Assembly (NCBI GenBank): GCA_049116315.1
Contig: JAGDZD010000011.1
Coordinates: forward strand, 30,580 to 94,579
Length of the DNA: 64,000 bases
Reading direction: 5' to 3'
Source of the DNA: Thalassobius sp049116315
GTDB lineage: Bacteria > Pseudomonadota > Alphaproteobacteria > Rhodobacterales > Rhodobacteraceae
Made by a program: the position numbers and the translations under genes. Shown one piece after another: positions 34,389 through 43,349 of this stretch. Every line of letters begins with the position of its first letter. The first letter of the stretch is position 1. Under the pieces are notes generated by a model. The model was not told where the DNA came from. It ran no database searches and saw nothing but the letters and a program-made list of their open reading frames with translations.

Positions 34389-34583
34389 TCAGACCGGGTT
34401 TGTGCTGTAGCCAGCCGCCTCGATCGCCTTTGCGACAGCGCTACCGGTCTGGCGTGTCTCCACGGCAACAGTTTGGGCGGTGAGGTCAGGGGTAACCTGC
34501 GCCGCCGGGTCGAGCGCGAGAATTTCTCGGGTGATAGCGGCCGTGCAATGACCGCAACTCATGTCCGGGACATGGAATTTCAT
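34389..34583 (-). CDS. copZ: Heavy-metal-associated (HMA) domain copper chaperone
   Basis: The 64-residue cytosolic protein is one HMA domain: MKFHVPDMSCGHCTAAI with the CxxC copper site (residues 10-13), then VAVETRQTGSAVAKAIEAAGY. It ends 3 nt from the DsbA-like gene in convergent orientation. It should deliver Cu(I) to the CopA ATPase, which has two similar domains of its own. Confidence 0.9.
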   Translation of the reverse strand: MKFHVPDMSCGHCTAAITREILALDPAAQVTPDLTAQTVAVETRQTGSAVAKAIEAAGYSTNPV

Positions 34584-34634
34584 GGATGACCCTCCTTGGT
34601 TAGGAGAGGCTTAGGGTTTCCAGCAGGTGGAAGG

Positions 34635-34922
34635 TCAAGCGTCTGTCGCCTGGGGCTCCGCGCGTTTTTCGGGGGATATCGCATCCGACGGCTGGCGGGT
34701 CCCGTGACAGGATTTTCCCATGAAAAAGAACATCACCCCATGAGCCGCGAGACACAGCAGGATTGGGGCCAGCACACCGAGGCTGGTGGAGAGCCCCGAG
34801 ATGGTCCCACCGCCTGCGAAGAAGACGAGCAGGGGCAGAACCATGACCGCGCAGCAGATCCACATCCCGGCATGCATGATTTTGGTTCCGGTTCCGTGAT
34901 TTTGTGTCTTTTGGACGTGCAT
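34635..34922 (-). CDS. Small two-helix membrane protein
   Basis: The 95-residue protein starts at the ATG at 34922 behind GGAGG. It has two hydrophobic helices (MWICCAVMVLPLLVFFAGGG and LGVLAPILLCLAAHGVMFFFM, cited in part) and a hydrophilic tail. The Cys pair ICCAV in helix 1, the GKSCHG just after helix 2 and the His/Met content suggest metal contact. Similar small DUF2933-like proteins occur beside copper genes. Together with the HMA gene it forms a minus-strand unit divergent from copA. Confidence 0.65.
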   Translation of the reverse strand: MHVQKTQNHGTGTKIMHAGMWICCAVMVLPLLVFFAGGGTISGLSTSLGVLAPILLCLAAHGVMFFFMGKSCHGTRQPSDAISPEKRAEPQATDA

Positions 34923-34974
34923 GGTTGGACCTCCGAGCCCTCTGATATCTGACAAGCGGGCGGGACAGCAAGTT

Positions 34975-34990
34975 TACATTCCGATACATT
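34975..34990 (+). promoter_or_regulatory. 10-bp-period direct repeat, site 3
   Basis: TACATT-CCGA-TACATT is a perfect hexamer repeat at 10-bp period, in the divergent region between the small membrane protein and copA. A degenerate second pair (TACAAA then TTATGC) follows at 35010-35025. It is the best-preserved copy of the four sites. Confidence 0.5.
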
Positions 34991-35065
34991 TTATTTGGAA
35001 ACAGCTGGTTACAAACAGGTTATGCTCCCTTCACACGGGTGGCTGAATGTTTTTGTGAATTGCCC

Positions 35066-35096
35066 TTGAGCTTCCAGTGACTGGAAGCCCTATATT
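35066..35096 (+). promoter_or_regulatory. CueR-type promoter of copA (19-bp spacer with dyad)
   Basis: TTGAGC (35066-35071) and TATATT (35091-35096) are separated by 19 bp. The spacer contains the perfect dyad GCTTCCAGTGACTGGAAGC (35070-35088). An overlong spacer with this CTTCCAG/CTGGAAG dyad is the signature of Cu(I)-responsive MerR-family regulators. The gene for such a regulator lies directly after copA. Confidence 0.88.
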
Positions 35097-35127
35097 CGCC
35101 TTGAAGCTCGAATTGAGGTGAACCGCC

Positions 35128-37638
35128 ATGACCGAAAGACACCAGAAAACGCTGAGCATAGAGGGCATGACCTGTGCCTCCTGCGTGGGCCGTGTTGAAA
35201 AGGCTTTGTCTGGGTTGGAGGGCGTGGCCGGCGTCACCGTCAATCTTGCCTCTGAAACTGCGCGCCTGTCTGTCGAGACGCCAGCTCATCTGACCAAGGC
35301 TGCGGAAACGTTGAAAACACTGGGCTATCCGGCCCGGACGGCGAAGATCACCCTGAACATCGCGTCCATGTCTTGTGCGTCCTGCGTGGGACGGGTGGAC
35401 AAGGCGCTTGCCGACCTTCCCGGTGTGGTGTCGGTCACTGTGAATCTGGCCGCCGAGACGGCGATGGTCGAGTATCTCGAAGGGACAGTATCGCCCGGGG
35501 ACCTCATGGCGGCCTCCGCGGCCATCGGCTACCCGGCGGAGATTGCAGAAGCAAACGCCAGCCAATCCCGGGTGGAACGCAAGGCGGAAGAGGCGGACGG
35601 ACTGCGGCGCAATGTCCTGCTTGCAGCGGTGCTCACCCTCCCGGTCTTCATCCTCGAGATGGGCGCGCATCTTGTACCTGCCTTTCACATGGTGATCGAG
35701 CGCAGCATCGGGACGCAGACCTCCTGGATCATTCAGTTCCTTCTCACGACGATCGTCCTGTTCGGGCCGGGGCGTCATTTCTACACGAAAGGCGTCCCAG
35801 CACTCTTTCGGGGTGCGCCTGACATGAACAGTCTCGTGGCTGTCGGCACGGGGGCCGCATGGGTCTATTCCGTGGTTGCCACCTTCTTGCCAGCGCTTCT
35901 GCCCGAAGGCGTGCGTGCGGTCTATTTCGAGGCTGCGGCCGTGATCGTCGTTCTCATCCTGGTCGGACGCTGGCTGGAGGCGCGTGCGAAAGGTCGTACC
36001 GGAGCCGCCATTCAGGCGCTTCTGGGTCTGCAGGTGCGCACCGCCCGTGTCATTCGGAACGGAGCGGCAGAGGAAGTGGATGTCGATGCCTTGGCTGTTG
36101 GCGACGTGATCCTTGTGCGCCCCGGAGAGCGGATCCCGGTGGATGGCGCGGTGACCGAGGGGTCCAGCAACGTCGATGAAAGCATGATCACGGGCGAACC
36201 GGTCCCCGTTGCGAAATCCGCGGGGGCAAACGTCACGGGCGGCACCGTCAACGGGACCGGCAGCTTGACCTTCCAAGCGGTCCGGGTCGGGGCGGACACA
36301 ACGCTCGCGCAGATCATCCGCATGGTCGAAGAAGCGCAGGGGGCCAAACTGCCCATCCAGGGCCTTGTGGATCGTGTGACGCTGTGGTTCGTCCCGGCTG
36401 TCATGGTCTTGTCGGCATTGACGGTTCTTGTGTGGCTGACCGTCGGACCTGACCCCGCGCTTGCCTTTGCACTGGTGGCCGGTGTGTCCGTTCTGATCAT
36501 TGCCTGTCCCTGCGCCATGGGGTTGGCCACGCCGACATCGATCATGGTGGGCACCGGCCGCGCGGCGGAAATGGGGGTGCTCTTTCGCAAGGGTGATGCG
36601 CTTCAAGCGCTGTCAGAGGTCGATGTCGTCGCGCTCGACAAGACCGGGACCGTCACCGAAGGCCAGCCGACCCTTACCGATGTGATCGTGGCAGACGGCT
36701 TCGATCGGAAGCGCGTTCTCGGCCTGATTGCCTCCGTCGAAGCACAGTCCGAACACCCGATTGCCGAGGCCATTCTCCGCGGCGCGCAAAGCGACGGTGT
36801 TGCTGTGCCTTCTGCGACGGGCTTTCGGTCTGTCACGGGTTACGGTGTTGCCGCGACAGTCGAGGGCCAAGAGGTCTTGGTCGGTGCGGATCGTTACATG
36901 CGCCGCGAAGGGATCGAGATCGCCGCGCTGATGGATAGGGAAAAGGATCTTGCAAGCCGCGGTCGGACCGCGCTCTATGCGGCCATAGACGGCGAACTGG
37001 CGGCGGTGATCGCTGTCGCGGACCCTGTGAAGCGCGCGAGCCAGGAGGCCATTGCCGCCCTGCATGATCGCGGTTTCAAAGTTGCGATGATTACCGGCGA
37101 CAAACAGGAAACTGCCGAGGCCATCGCGCGTGAGACCGGGATCGATCACGTGATTGCCGGGGTCCTGCCCGATGGCAAGGTGGCCGCGCTCGATGATTTG
37201 CGGGCCGGGGACCGAAAGATCGCGTTCGTGGGCGACGGGATCAACGACGCGCCGGCCCTGGCGCACGCCGATGTCGGCATTGCCATCGGCACAGGCACCG
37301 ACGTTGCCATCGAATCCGCGGATGTTGTGCTGATGTCAGGGGACCTGCGCGGTGTGGTGAATGCTGTCGAGGTCTCGAAACGGACCATGACGAACATCCG
37401 CCAGAACCTGGTCTGGGCCTTTGGCTACAATGTCGCGCTGATCCCGGTCGCCGCAGGCGTTCTTTACCCGGCCTTTGGGCTGCTTCTGTCGCCGGTCTTT
37501 GCGGCGGGTGCCATGGCCCTATCCTCTGTTTCGGTTCTGACAAACGCCCTGCGTCTGCGCCGCATCACCCCCGCGATGCGCGAAGAGGCGACCCCCCCTG
37601 CGCCGCGGATCGAAACGCAATCGCAACCTGCTGAATAG
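35128..37638 (+). CDS. copA: Cu(I)-exporting P1B-type ATPase CopA
   Basis: The 836-residue ATPase has two N-terminal HMA domains, each with a copper-binding CASC (first at residues 16-19, second in SMSCASCVGRV). About eight membrane helices follow. The transport motif is C460-P461-C462 in IIACPCAMGLATP. The phosphorylation motif DKTGTVTEG starts at D504, with SEHPIAEAI (the HP motif) and GDGINDAPALA from about residue 702. It exports cytosolic Cu(I) at the cost of ATP. GAGGTGAACCGCC precedes the ATG. cueR follows in 12 nt, so the two are cotranscribed from the CueR-type promoter. Confidence 0.97.
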   Translation: MTERHQKTLSIEGMTCASCVGRVEKALSGLEGVAGVTVNLASETARLSVETPAHLTKAAETLKTLGYPARTAKITLNIASMSCASCVGRVDKALADLPGVVSVTVNLAAETAMVEYLEGTVSPGDLMAASAAIGYPAEIAEANASQSRVERKAEEADGLRRNVLLAAVLTLPVFILEMGAHLVPAFHMVIERSIGTQTSWIIQFLLTTIVLFGPGRHFYTKGVPALFRGAPDMNSLVAVGTGAAWVYSVVATFLPALLPEGVRAVYFEAAAVIVVLILVGRWLEARAKGRTGAAIQALLGLQVRTARVIRNGAAEEVDVDALAVGDVILVRPGERIPVDGAVTEGSSNVDESMITGEPVPVAKSAGANVTGGTVNGTGSLTFQAVRVGADTTLAQIIRMVEEAQGAKLPIQGLVDRVTLWFVPAVMVLSALTVLVWLTVGPDPALAFALVAGVSVLIIACPCAMGLATPTSIMVGTGRAAEMGVLFRKGDALQALSEVDVVALDKTGTVTEGQPTLTDVIVADGFDRKRVLGLIASVEAQSEHPIAEAILRGAQSDGVAVPSATGFRSVTGYGVAATVEGQEVLVGADRYMRREGIEIAALMDREKDLASRGRTALYAAIDGELAAVIAVADPVKRASQEAIAALHDRGFKVAMITGDKQETAEAIARETGIDHVIAGVLPDGKVAALDDLRAGDRKIAFVGDGINDAPALAHADVGIAIGTGTDVAIESADVVLMSGDLRGVVNAVEVSKRTMTNIRQNLVWAFGYNVALIPVAAGVLYPAFGLLLSPVFAAGAMALSSVSVLTNALRLRRITPAMREEATPPAPRIETQSQPAE

Positions 37639-37650
37639 GAGGGCAAGGAC

Positions 37651-38043
37651 ATGAATATTGGAGAAGTTGCGGACCGGTCCGGCATTCCACCAAAAACCAT
37701 CCGATACTACGAGGATATCGGCCTGATCAGGCCGCAAAGAAGCGACAACGGATACCGCGCGTTTCGGGAAACCGACCTCCATAAACTGGCTTTTCTCGGT
37801 CGCGCCCGGGCGCTCGGGTTCTCGATCGAGGATTGCCGTGTCCTTCTGAGCCTTTACGAGGACGAAACGCGGGAGAGTGCTCAGGTGAAGGCCATCGCCG
37901 AAGAGCATCTGTCGGCCATCGATGACAAGATCGCGCAGCTTCGGGAGATGCGGGAAACACTGTCGCACCTCGTCGATGCCTGCCACGGTGATCATCGCCC
38001 GGATTGCCCGATCTTGGGAGAATTGGCAGGCGCGACGGAGTAA
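37651..38043 (+). CDS. cueR: Cu(I)-responsive regulator CueR (MerR family)
   Basis: The 130-residue protein has an N-terminal MerR helix-turn-helix (MNIGEVADRSGIPPKTIRYYEDIGL, cited in part), a dimer helix, and the CueR metal loop near the C-terminus. There CHGDHRPDC gives Cys-x7-Cys, the geometry that selects monovalent copper, silver or gold. A perfect AGGAGG-like site precedes the ATG. It should activate the copA promoter at 35066-35096 and the promoter at 38064-38094 just downstream. Confidence 0.95.
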   Translation: MNIGEVADRSGIPPKTIRYYEDIGLIRPQRSDNGYRAFRETDLHKLAFLGRARALGFSIEDCRVLLSLYEDETRESAQVKAIAEEHLSAIDDKIAQLREMRETLSHLVDACHGDHRPDCPILGELAGATE

Positions 38044-38063
38044 CACGAAAAAAATAGCTTGGA

Positions 38064-38094
38064 TTGGGAACCTTCCAGCGCTGGAACTTTGTTC
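38064..38094 (+). promoter_or_regulatory. CueR-type promoter of the DUF305 operon
   Basis: A TTGGGA-like -35 (38064-38069) and a weak TTGTTC (38089-38094) lie 19 bp apart. The spacer contains the perfect palindrome TTCCAGCGCTGGAA (38073-38086), the same half-site as in the copA promoter. This ties the DUF305 and glutaredoxin-fusion genes to CueR. Confidence 0.75.
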
Positions 38095-38118
38095 GCTTGG
38101 TGAAGGAGAGGAATTCCG

Positions 38119-39057
38119 ATGTCAGAATCTACATTCGAAACCCAGCATTCCCATGAGGAGGCCAATGCCAAATCGCACGACCACGCGCAATCCTCCTATG
38201 GTCGCTTCTTTGCGATGGTCGGCACTTCCACCGCCTTGATGTTCGGGTTGATGTACCTGAACACCTACGCATTCGAGCATGTCTATTGGAGTGAGACACG
38301 CTTCTACATGACCTTTGTGATGGGCGCGACCATGGCAATTGTCATGTTGACCTTCATGCTCGGCATGTACCGAAACACAACCGTCAACACTGCAATCTTT
38401 GCCGGGTCGGCCGTTCTGTTTGCCGGTGCCCTGTGGCTGGTTCGAAGCCAGGAAACCGTACAGGACGAAAGCTGGATGAGCGCGATGATCCCGCACCATT
38501 CCATCGCGATCATGACCAGTGAACGGGCGGAAATCACAGATCCACGGGTTGCCGCACTGGCAACCGAGATTGTGCATGCTCAAAACCGCGAAATCTCGGA
38601 GATGCGCTATTTGCTCGCCGATATTGCGACAAACGGTGAAGCCGGGTCTGACTGGCCGCTGGGTGCGTCTGCAGGCCCCGCCAGCATAGACAGCCTGATA
38701 CAGGCGGTCGCTACACCGGTCATTGCAGGTATTCGGCCAGCACCTCTGTCAACCGATGAGATCGCCCGAGCTCTCGGGTCAAGTGTCGCCTGTACCTTCG
38801 TGCGGGCCGTCAACGCCGATCCCATTCTGGCCACCGACGGCAGCGGGCAGGGCGTGACGAAAATCTCTGGCTCGCTGGTGATGTTCGACGCCGAGGGCGA
38901 CATCTCCAACGGCGGCGTACTTGGCACCGATGGGGGTCAATTGACCATCACGCCGGGCGAGGGAGACTCTGCTGAAGGCGCGACACTGCTGTTCAAACTG
39001 AGCGGTGATCCGGCGCTGGCCGTGGGCTTCATGGGCTACTGGACCTGCAAAACCTGA
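38119..39057 (+). CDS. DUF305 membrane protein with unusual C-terminal domain
   Basis: The 312-residue protein has a His-rich N-terminus (TQHSHEEANAKSHDHAQ) and three to four membrane helices (about 30-110). A DUF305 core follows with MIPHHSIAIMTSERAEI and QNREISEMRYLLADI, His and Met residues that are likely copper ligands. A C-terminal domain of about 140 residues (from about 175) includes SVACTFVRAV and FMGYWTCKT; I do not recognise it. Standard DUF305 proteins lack this extension. Control by the CueR-type promoter at 38064 is likely. Confidence 0.85.
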   Translation: MSESTFETQHSHEEANAKSHDHAQSSYGRFFAMVGTSTALMFGLMYLNTYAFEHVYWSETRFYMTFVMGATMAIVMLTFMLGMYRNTTVNTAIFAGSAVLFAGALWLVRSQETVQDESWMSAMIPHHSIAIMTSERAEITDPRVAALATEIVHAQNREISEMRYLLADIATNGEAGSDWPLGASAGPASIDSLIQAVATPVIAGIRPAPLSTDEIARALGSSVACTFVRAVNADPILATDGSGQGVTKISGSLVMFDAEGDISNGGVLGTDGGQLTITPGEGDSAEGATLLFKLSGDPALAVGFMGYWTCKT

Positions 39058-39075
39058 CCGATCGGAGGGTACATT

Positions 39076-39843
39076 ATGCCGAAGGACAATTCCCAATCGA
39101 CCAGAGAGGCGGTCCTGTACCGCATGGTAATGGACGACCACCTTTGCCCCTACGGTCTGAAATCAAAGGATCTGTTGGAGCGCGAAGGTTACGAGGTCGA
39201 GGATCACCATCTGACGTCGCGAGCCGAAACCGATGCTTTCCTGGAGGAACACGGGGTCGAGACAACCCCACAGACCTTTATGGATGGCGAGCGGATCGGC
39301 GGTTATGAAGCCCTGCGCAAGCACTTCAGACAAGATGTGCCCGAGGAGGACGACACTTCCTATCAGCCTGTCGTCGCGATTTTTTCAATGGCGTTTCTGA
39401 TGGCGCTTGGCCTCAGCTGGGCCAGTTTCGGATCCCTTTTCACGCTGCGCACCTTCGAGTGGTTCATTGCGATCTCGATGTGCTTTCTGGCGGTCCAGAA
39501 ACTTCAGGATATCGAGAGCTTCTCCACCATGTTCCTGAACTACGATCTGCTCGCCCAACGCTGGGTGCGCTACGGTTATGTCTACCCGTTCGGCGAGGCC
39601 ATTGCGGGTGTTCTCATGGTCGCGGGCGCTTTGGTCTGGATCAGCGCGCCGATAGCGCTCTTTATCGGCACGATCGGCGCGGTGTCCGTCTTCAAGGCCG
39701 TCTACATCGATAAACGGGAGCTCAAATGCGCCTGCGTTGGCGGGGCGTCGAACGTGCCTCTGGGGTTCGTCTCGCTCACGGAGAACTTGATGATGATCTT
39801 CATGGGCCTCTGGATGCCCGCGCGGGCGTTCGGATGGTTTTGA
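39076..39843 (+). CDS. Glutaredoxin domain fused to MauE/DoxX-like membrane domain
   Basis: The 255-residue protein begins with a glutaredoxin domain: LCPYGLKSKDLLEREGYEVEDH (cited in part) has a single-Cys CPYG site, and VETTPQTFMDGERIGGYEALR carries the TxPxxFxxGxxIGG glutathione-binding loop. From residue 95 four membrane helices form a MauE/DoxX-like domain ending KCACVGGASNVPLGFVSLTEN, with a CxC motif near the membrane. It could relay reducing power across the membrane to periplasmic metal or disulfide proteins. CGGAGGG precedes the ATG. It is the second gene after the CueR-type promoter. Confidence 0.85.
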   Translation: MPKDNSQSTREAVLYRMVMDDHLCPYGLKSKDLLEREGYEVEDHHLTSRAETDAFLEEHGVETTPQTFMDGERIGGYEALRKHFRQDVPEEDDTSYQPVVAIFSMAFLMALGLSWASFGSLFTLRTFEWFIAISMCFLAVQKLQDIESFSTMFLNYDLLAQRWVRYGYVYPFGEAIAGVLMVAGALVWISAPIALFIGTIGAVSVFKAVYIDKRELKCACVGGASNVPLGFVSLTENLMMIFMGLWMPARAFGWF

Positions 39844-39870
39844 AGCGGATGTAACACTTGCATCCCATTT

Positions 39871-41982
39871 CTAATCCGAAGCGATGCTGCGGGTCGCGGC
39901 AGCGTCCAACGCGTCGAGAACCGAAGCCGGGGTCAGCACTTCTGACAGCGCGATGCCCGAAGGGGCACCGGGACCGAATACAATATTGAACGGGATTCCA
40001 TAGCGATTGTGCCGCTCAAGAAACCGCGAGATGGTATCGTCTGGGCGGGTCCAGTCCGCTTGCATGGCAATCACCGTCCCATCCCGCAAGCGGTCCAGCA
40101 CAGGACTTCTGTCAAGCACCAGGGATTTGTTGGCTTTGCATGTCAGGCACCAGTCAGCCGTGACATCCACGAACACGACACGTCCTTCGGAAACATGCCG
40201 GGCGATGTTCTGAACTTCGAAGGCTTGCCAATGTGATGGCGCATTCGCCGTCGCGTCCGGACGCTCGGGCGATGCGATCAGGCCGGCGCTCAGGACCGCA
40301 CCCAGAAAGGAGATCGTCAGGAACACGCGGCGCAACATCGGCTTTGGCCACTGCACAGAGGCGCCCAAGACCAAGGCTGCAGTTGCTGCAAACACCCCCG
40401 CGGCCGCAAGCGCGCCTGCCACGCCGACCAGAACGAACAGGAGCCAGATTGCCGTCGCCAACAAAAGACAGCCGAGACCGGCTCTGACAAAGAGCATCCA
40501 GCGGCCCGGCCGGGGCAGAAGATAGACCCATTCGGGGCGTGCGGCGATCACCAGATAGGGGAGGGCCAATCCAAGGCCGAGGGCCGTGAAAATCACGGCA
40601 ACGTCCAGGGGTGTCCCTGCGAGGGCGAAGGTGATCGCAGTCCCGAGGAAGGGTGCGGAGCAAGGCGTTGCAAGGACAGCAGCGAGGAAACCTGTGCCGA
40701 AATCCGCCGCGTATCCAGATCCTGCGCTGCCGGCTCCCAAGCGGTCCTGCACGGCCTGCGGCAAGGCTATTTCAAAAGCACCGAAGAGGTTTGCCGCGAA
40801 GATTACGATCACGACAAACATGAGACTCACGAAAATGGGGTTCTGAAACTGCATGCCCCAGCCGATCGAGACTCCAACCCATTGGAGCGCCAGCAAGACC
40901 GCCGCTAGACCCCAAACGAATGTCAGAACACCGAAGGCGGACACCAGAAATCCTTTGCGGGTGATGTCCCGCGATTGGCCGGATGCTTTGAGCACGGAGG
41001 CGAGCTTGATCGACAGAACTGGCAAAACGCAGGGCATCACATTCAGGATCAATCCTCCCAGAAAAGCAATGCCAGCCACGGCAATCAGCTTGAGAAGACC
41101 TGCCTGCGCACCAGCAATGACGTAGGGAGGGGCAGGGGCCTCCGTGGTGAGCAATACGGGGGACGTCACCGCGCGCGCCGTATCCGTGATCGTGATCAAA
41201 GGGGCTGGATGTTCCTCGGACCAGGCATTGATCGGGATTTGCGCCCAGAGTTCCGTTCGGTCTTGGTTGAGGCGGATATCCGGCTTGCCGAAAGTGACGA
41301 GCGGGCCGAACTCCGGAAAGACATCAACGTCCCGGAATGCGCGTGTGCTCCGTGCGGTCACAGTCAGCGCGGATGCTTGATCGTCAATGGCCGCACTAGA
41401 GATCCGGATGTCGCTATCTTCAGGACCCAGCGGAACGCGGTCGACAAACCTGGCGATAATATCGGCCGAACCCGTGTCGATTCCAACGCCCTCGGGCAGC
41501 GCCAGTGACAAAGCGAAATCGTGGGGCACGCAAACGTCTGAACAAGTGAGCAAGGAAACCCGAGCGCGCAAGTTGAGCGCTTCACCCGCTGTCTCCAAGG
41601 TCGCGCGGAGCGGCAGGGCAACCTGATTGGCATAGCCGAAATTCTCGATCCCGAAGGCCTCATAGCGCTCCGGTGCGGGCCAGAGGATGTCCACGGAGCT
41701 GAGATTCGAGGACCCGGCCCAATCGAGGGCAGGAGCCAGCCCAACCTCTCCAGGCGTTCGCCAATATCCCTTCCATCCCTCCCCAAATTCCAGGGCCAAT
41801 CCAAGCGAAACGGAGGCGGCGTCCGGGGCAATTCCATCCTCTGCCGAAATCAGGCGCGCTGTAACGGCGGGGTTTGAAAACATCTCTGATTCTGCCGCTG
41901 AGGCGGGCTGTCCCGGTAAGCCGCCGAGCCAAATGACAGTCAGGATCAGGATCCACCTGCCGATATGAAAGCGCTCTCGCAT
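39871..41982 (-). CDS. ScsB/DsbD-like protein-disulfide reductase
   Basis: The 703-residue protein has a leader ending ASA (near residue 29) and an N-terminal DsbD-like periplasmic domain (about 30-280) with LTCSDVCVPHDF. A membrane domain of about eight helices (about 300-570) carries the paired Cys NVMPCVLPVLSIK and ATPCSAPFLGT. The C-terminal thioredoxin domain has DVTADWCLTCKANKSL (WCLTC). Electrons pass from cytosolic thioredoxin through the membrane to periplasmic DsbA/ScsC-like partners. In Salmonella and Proteus, ScsB works with ScsC in copper tolerance, matching this neighbourhood. All three cysteine pairs are present. Confidence 0.92.
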   Translation of the reverse strand: MRERFHIGRWILILTVIWLGGLPGQPASAAESEMFSNPAVTARLISAEDGIAPDAASVSLGLALEFGEGWKGYWRTPGEVGLAPALDWAGSSNLSSVDILWPAPERYEAFGIENFGYANQVALPLRATLETAGEALNLRARVSLLTCSDVCVPHDFALSLALPEGVGIDTGSADIIARFVDRVPLGPEDSDIRISSAAIDDQASALTVTARSTRAFRDVDVFPEFGPLVTFGKPDIRLNQDRTELWAQIPINAWSEEHPAPLITITDTARAVTSPVLLTTEAPAPPYVIAGAQAGLLKLIAVAGIAFLGGLILNVMPCVLPVLSIKLASVLKASGQSRDITRKGFLVSAFGVLTFVWGLAAVLLALQWVGVSIGWGMQFQNPIFVSLMFVVIVIFAANLFGAFEIALPQAVQDRLGAGSAGSGYAADFGTGFLAAVLATPCSAPFLGTAITFALAGTPLDVAVIFTALGLGLALPYLVIAARPEWVYLLPRPGRWMLFVRAGLGCLLLATAIWLLFVLVGVAGALAAAGVFAATAALVLGASVQWPKPMLRRVFLTISFLGAVLSAGLIASPERPDATANAPSHWQAFEVQNIARHVSEGRVVFVDVTADWCLTCKANKSLVLDRSPVLDRLRDGTVIAMQADWTRPDDTISRFLERHNRYGIPFNIVFGPGAPSGIALSEVLTPASVLDALDAAATRSIASD

Positions 41983-41984
41983 GC

Positions 41985-42440
41985 TCAGCGCAACGAGGCA
42001 GGCAAATGGGTGAGCGCCATGCTAAGATCGGTTGTTGGCAAACCGCGTGCAATCCAACCCGGGCCTCTACGTGAGCCAAGCATGCCTTCCGAGACGTCGA
42101 TGAAGCCTGCATATCCGGCCCGTGTGAGGGCGGCCAACAGCCGAGCGCTGCGGCCTCCGGTTGCGCAAATCAGAGCGACGGGCCTTGTGTGTGAGAGGTC
42201 CCGCGCCGCAAAGAGCCGCTCCTCGAAACGGTCTTCATGCATGCTGATTGGCCAGGCCCCTTCAGCGAGGCCTGTGTCCTGCCACTCCGGGCGGGATCTG
42301 ACATCGATCAAGGAGATGTCGCCATCTGCCAGTGCGGCAGCCGCCTCAGGCGCAGACCAGACCGTCCGGGTCGCAGCCGCAGACAGTCCCGGGGCGAGGG
42401 TCAAAGCCGATGACAAAAGCAGGAAACGCCGTCTATGCAT
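41985..42440 (-). CDS. Periplasmic rhodanese-domain protein
   Basis: The 151-residue protein has an N-terminal export signal (MHRRRFLLLSSALTLAPGLSAAA). The rhodanese core includes DISLIDVRSRPEWQDTGL and the active-site loop LICATGGRSARLLAAL with a catalytic Cys, ending GWIARGLPT. It lies 2 nt upstream of the ScsB-like gene on the same strand. Sulfurtransferases of this kind handle sulfane sulfur or persulfides and could service copper-damaged thiols. The substrate is unknown. Confidence 0.88.
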   Translation of the reverse strand: MHRRRFLLLSSALTLAPGLSAAATRTVWSAPEAAAALADGDISLIDVRSRPEWQDTGLAEGAWPISMHEDRFEERLFAARDLSHTRPVALICATGGRSARLLAALTRAGYAGFIDVSEGMLGSRRGPGWIARGLPTTDLSMALTHLPASLR

Positions 42441-42499
42441 CTTGCACCCAGAGTGCGCCGCCTACGGCGGGTCGCGAGAAAGACCGCGCCGACACCGCA

Positions 42500-43282
42500 T
42501 TATGCTGAACGACAGGCAATATCCCAACCCTCCTCGCGTTCGAGATCGATGATTTGTCGGATCATCTTATCGCTGATCTGGCCTTGGACGACGGTGCGGC
42601 CGATCACGAGCGCCGGTGTCCCGACAAAGGCAAACACACGGGCAAGGGCCGCGCTGTTTTCGAGTTCTCGCGCAATCGCGGCGCTGTTCATGTCGGCGAT
42701 CAACTGTGCGCTGTCGACACCGAGATCATCCGACAAGCGGACGAGATACTCCTCTGATGCCTGAAACGGGGTCGTCATCAATCGCTCATGGAACGTGACA
42801 TAGGCCCCTTGTCGTTTTGCCGCCAAAGCGGCCTTGGCCGCCAGGTTCGAACTGTCCCCAAGCAGCGGAAGCTCGTGCCATGCAACGGCAACCTGGTCGT
42901 GCATGTCCTCTGCCATGCCCGCCAGGCGCTTGGTCTGCACCCGGCAGAAGGGACAATAGTAGTCTGAGAAAGAGGCCATCGGAACGATCGATGCCGTGGC
43001 GTCAATATTGCCATAAAGTGCATCACACAGGTCTGCAGACACTCTCTTCAACGCCGCAGCTTTCTGCGCTGTTACATCGGCGCTCTCCGTAGTGCCCAAA
43101 CCCACAAAGGGGTCAAACCCGCCAGATGTTTCGCCGGCAACGTATTTGCGAAATCCCACAGGAGAAGTAAGGGGCTCTAGTTCCAGTTTCTCTGGCAAAA
43201 GAGATGGTATCGTACGTAGAGCGGCGTAGCCCGCGACGATTCCACCGATCGTCAAAAGTGTTGATCGCTTCTTGGAATCCAT
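42500..43282 (-). CDS. DsbA-family disulfide oxidoreductase
   Basis: The 260-residue protein has an N-terminal hydrophobic segment (LLTIGGIVAGYAALRTIPSLL) and a thioredoxin-like domain with CPFC in MASFSDYYCPFCRVQTKRL. A cis-Pro loop AFVGTPALVIG follows, then RTVVQGQISDKMIRQII. It is the third DsbA-type gene in this island if the ScsC-like protein and the glutaredoxin fusion are counted. It is divergent from a dsbB gene, with a TACAWW repeat between them. It may be the oxidant partner of that DsbB. Confidence 0.9.
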   Translation of the reverse strand: MDSKKRSTLLTIGGIVAGYAALRTIPSLLPEKLELEPLTSPVGFRKYVAGETSGGFDPFVGLGTTESADVTAQKAAALKRVSADLCDALYGNIDATASIVPMASFSDYYCPFCRVQTKRLAGMAEDMHDQVAVAWHELPLLGDSSNLAAKAALAAKRQGAYVTFHERLMTTPFQASEEYLVRLSDDLGVDSAQLIADMNSAAIARELENSAALARVFAFVGTPALVIGRTVVQGQISDKMIRQIIDLEREEGWDIACRSA

Positions 43283-43349
43283 GATCGGCCTGAAATTGGG
43301 ACAACAACGGCGTCCAGCAATACTGCTGCGTCACATATGGGGTCAACTT

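Noticed and set aside
35020..36606. Very long open frame (528 codons) on the minus strand opposite copA
   Set aside because: It is antisense to the fully supported copA gene, is His/Arg/Gly-rich as expected for a GC-rich shadow, and has no domain resemblance.
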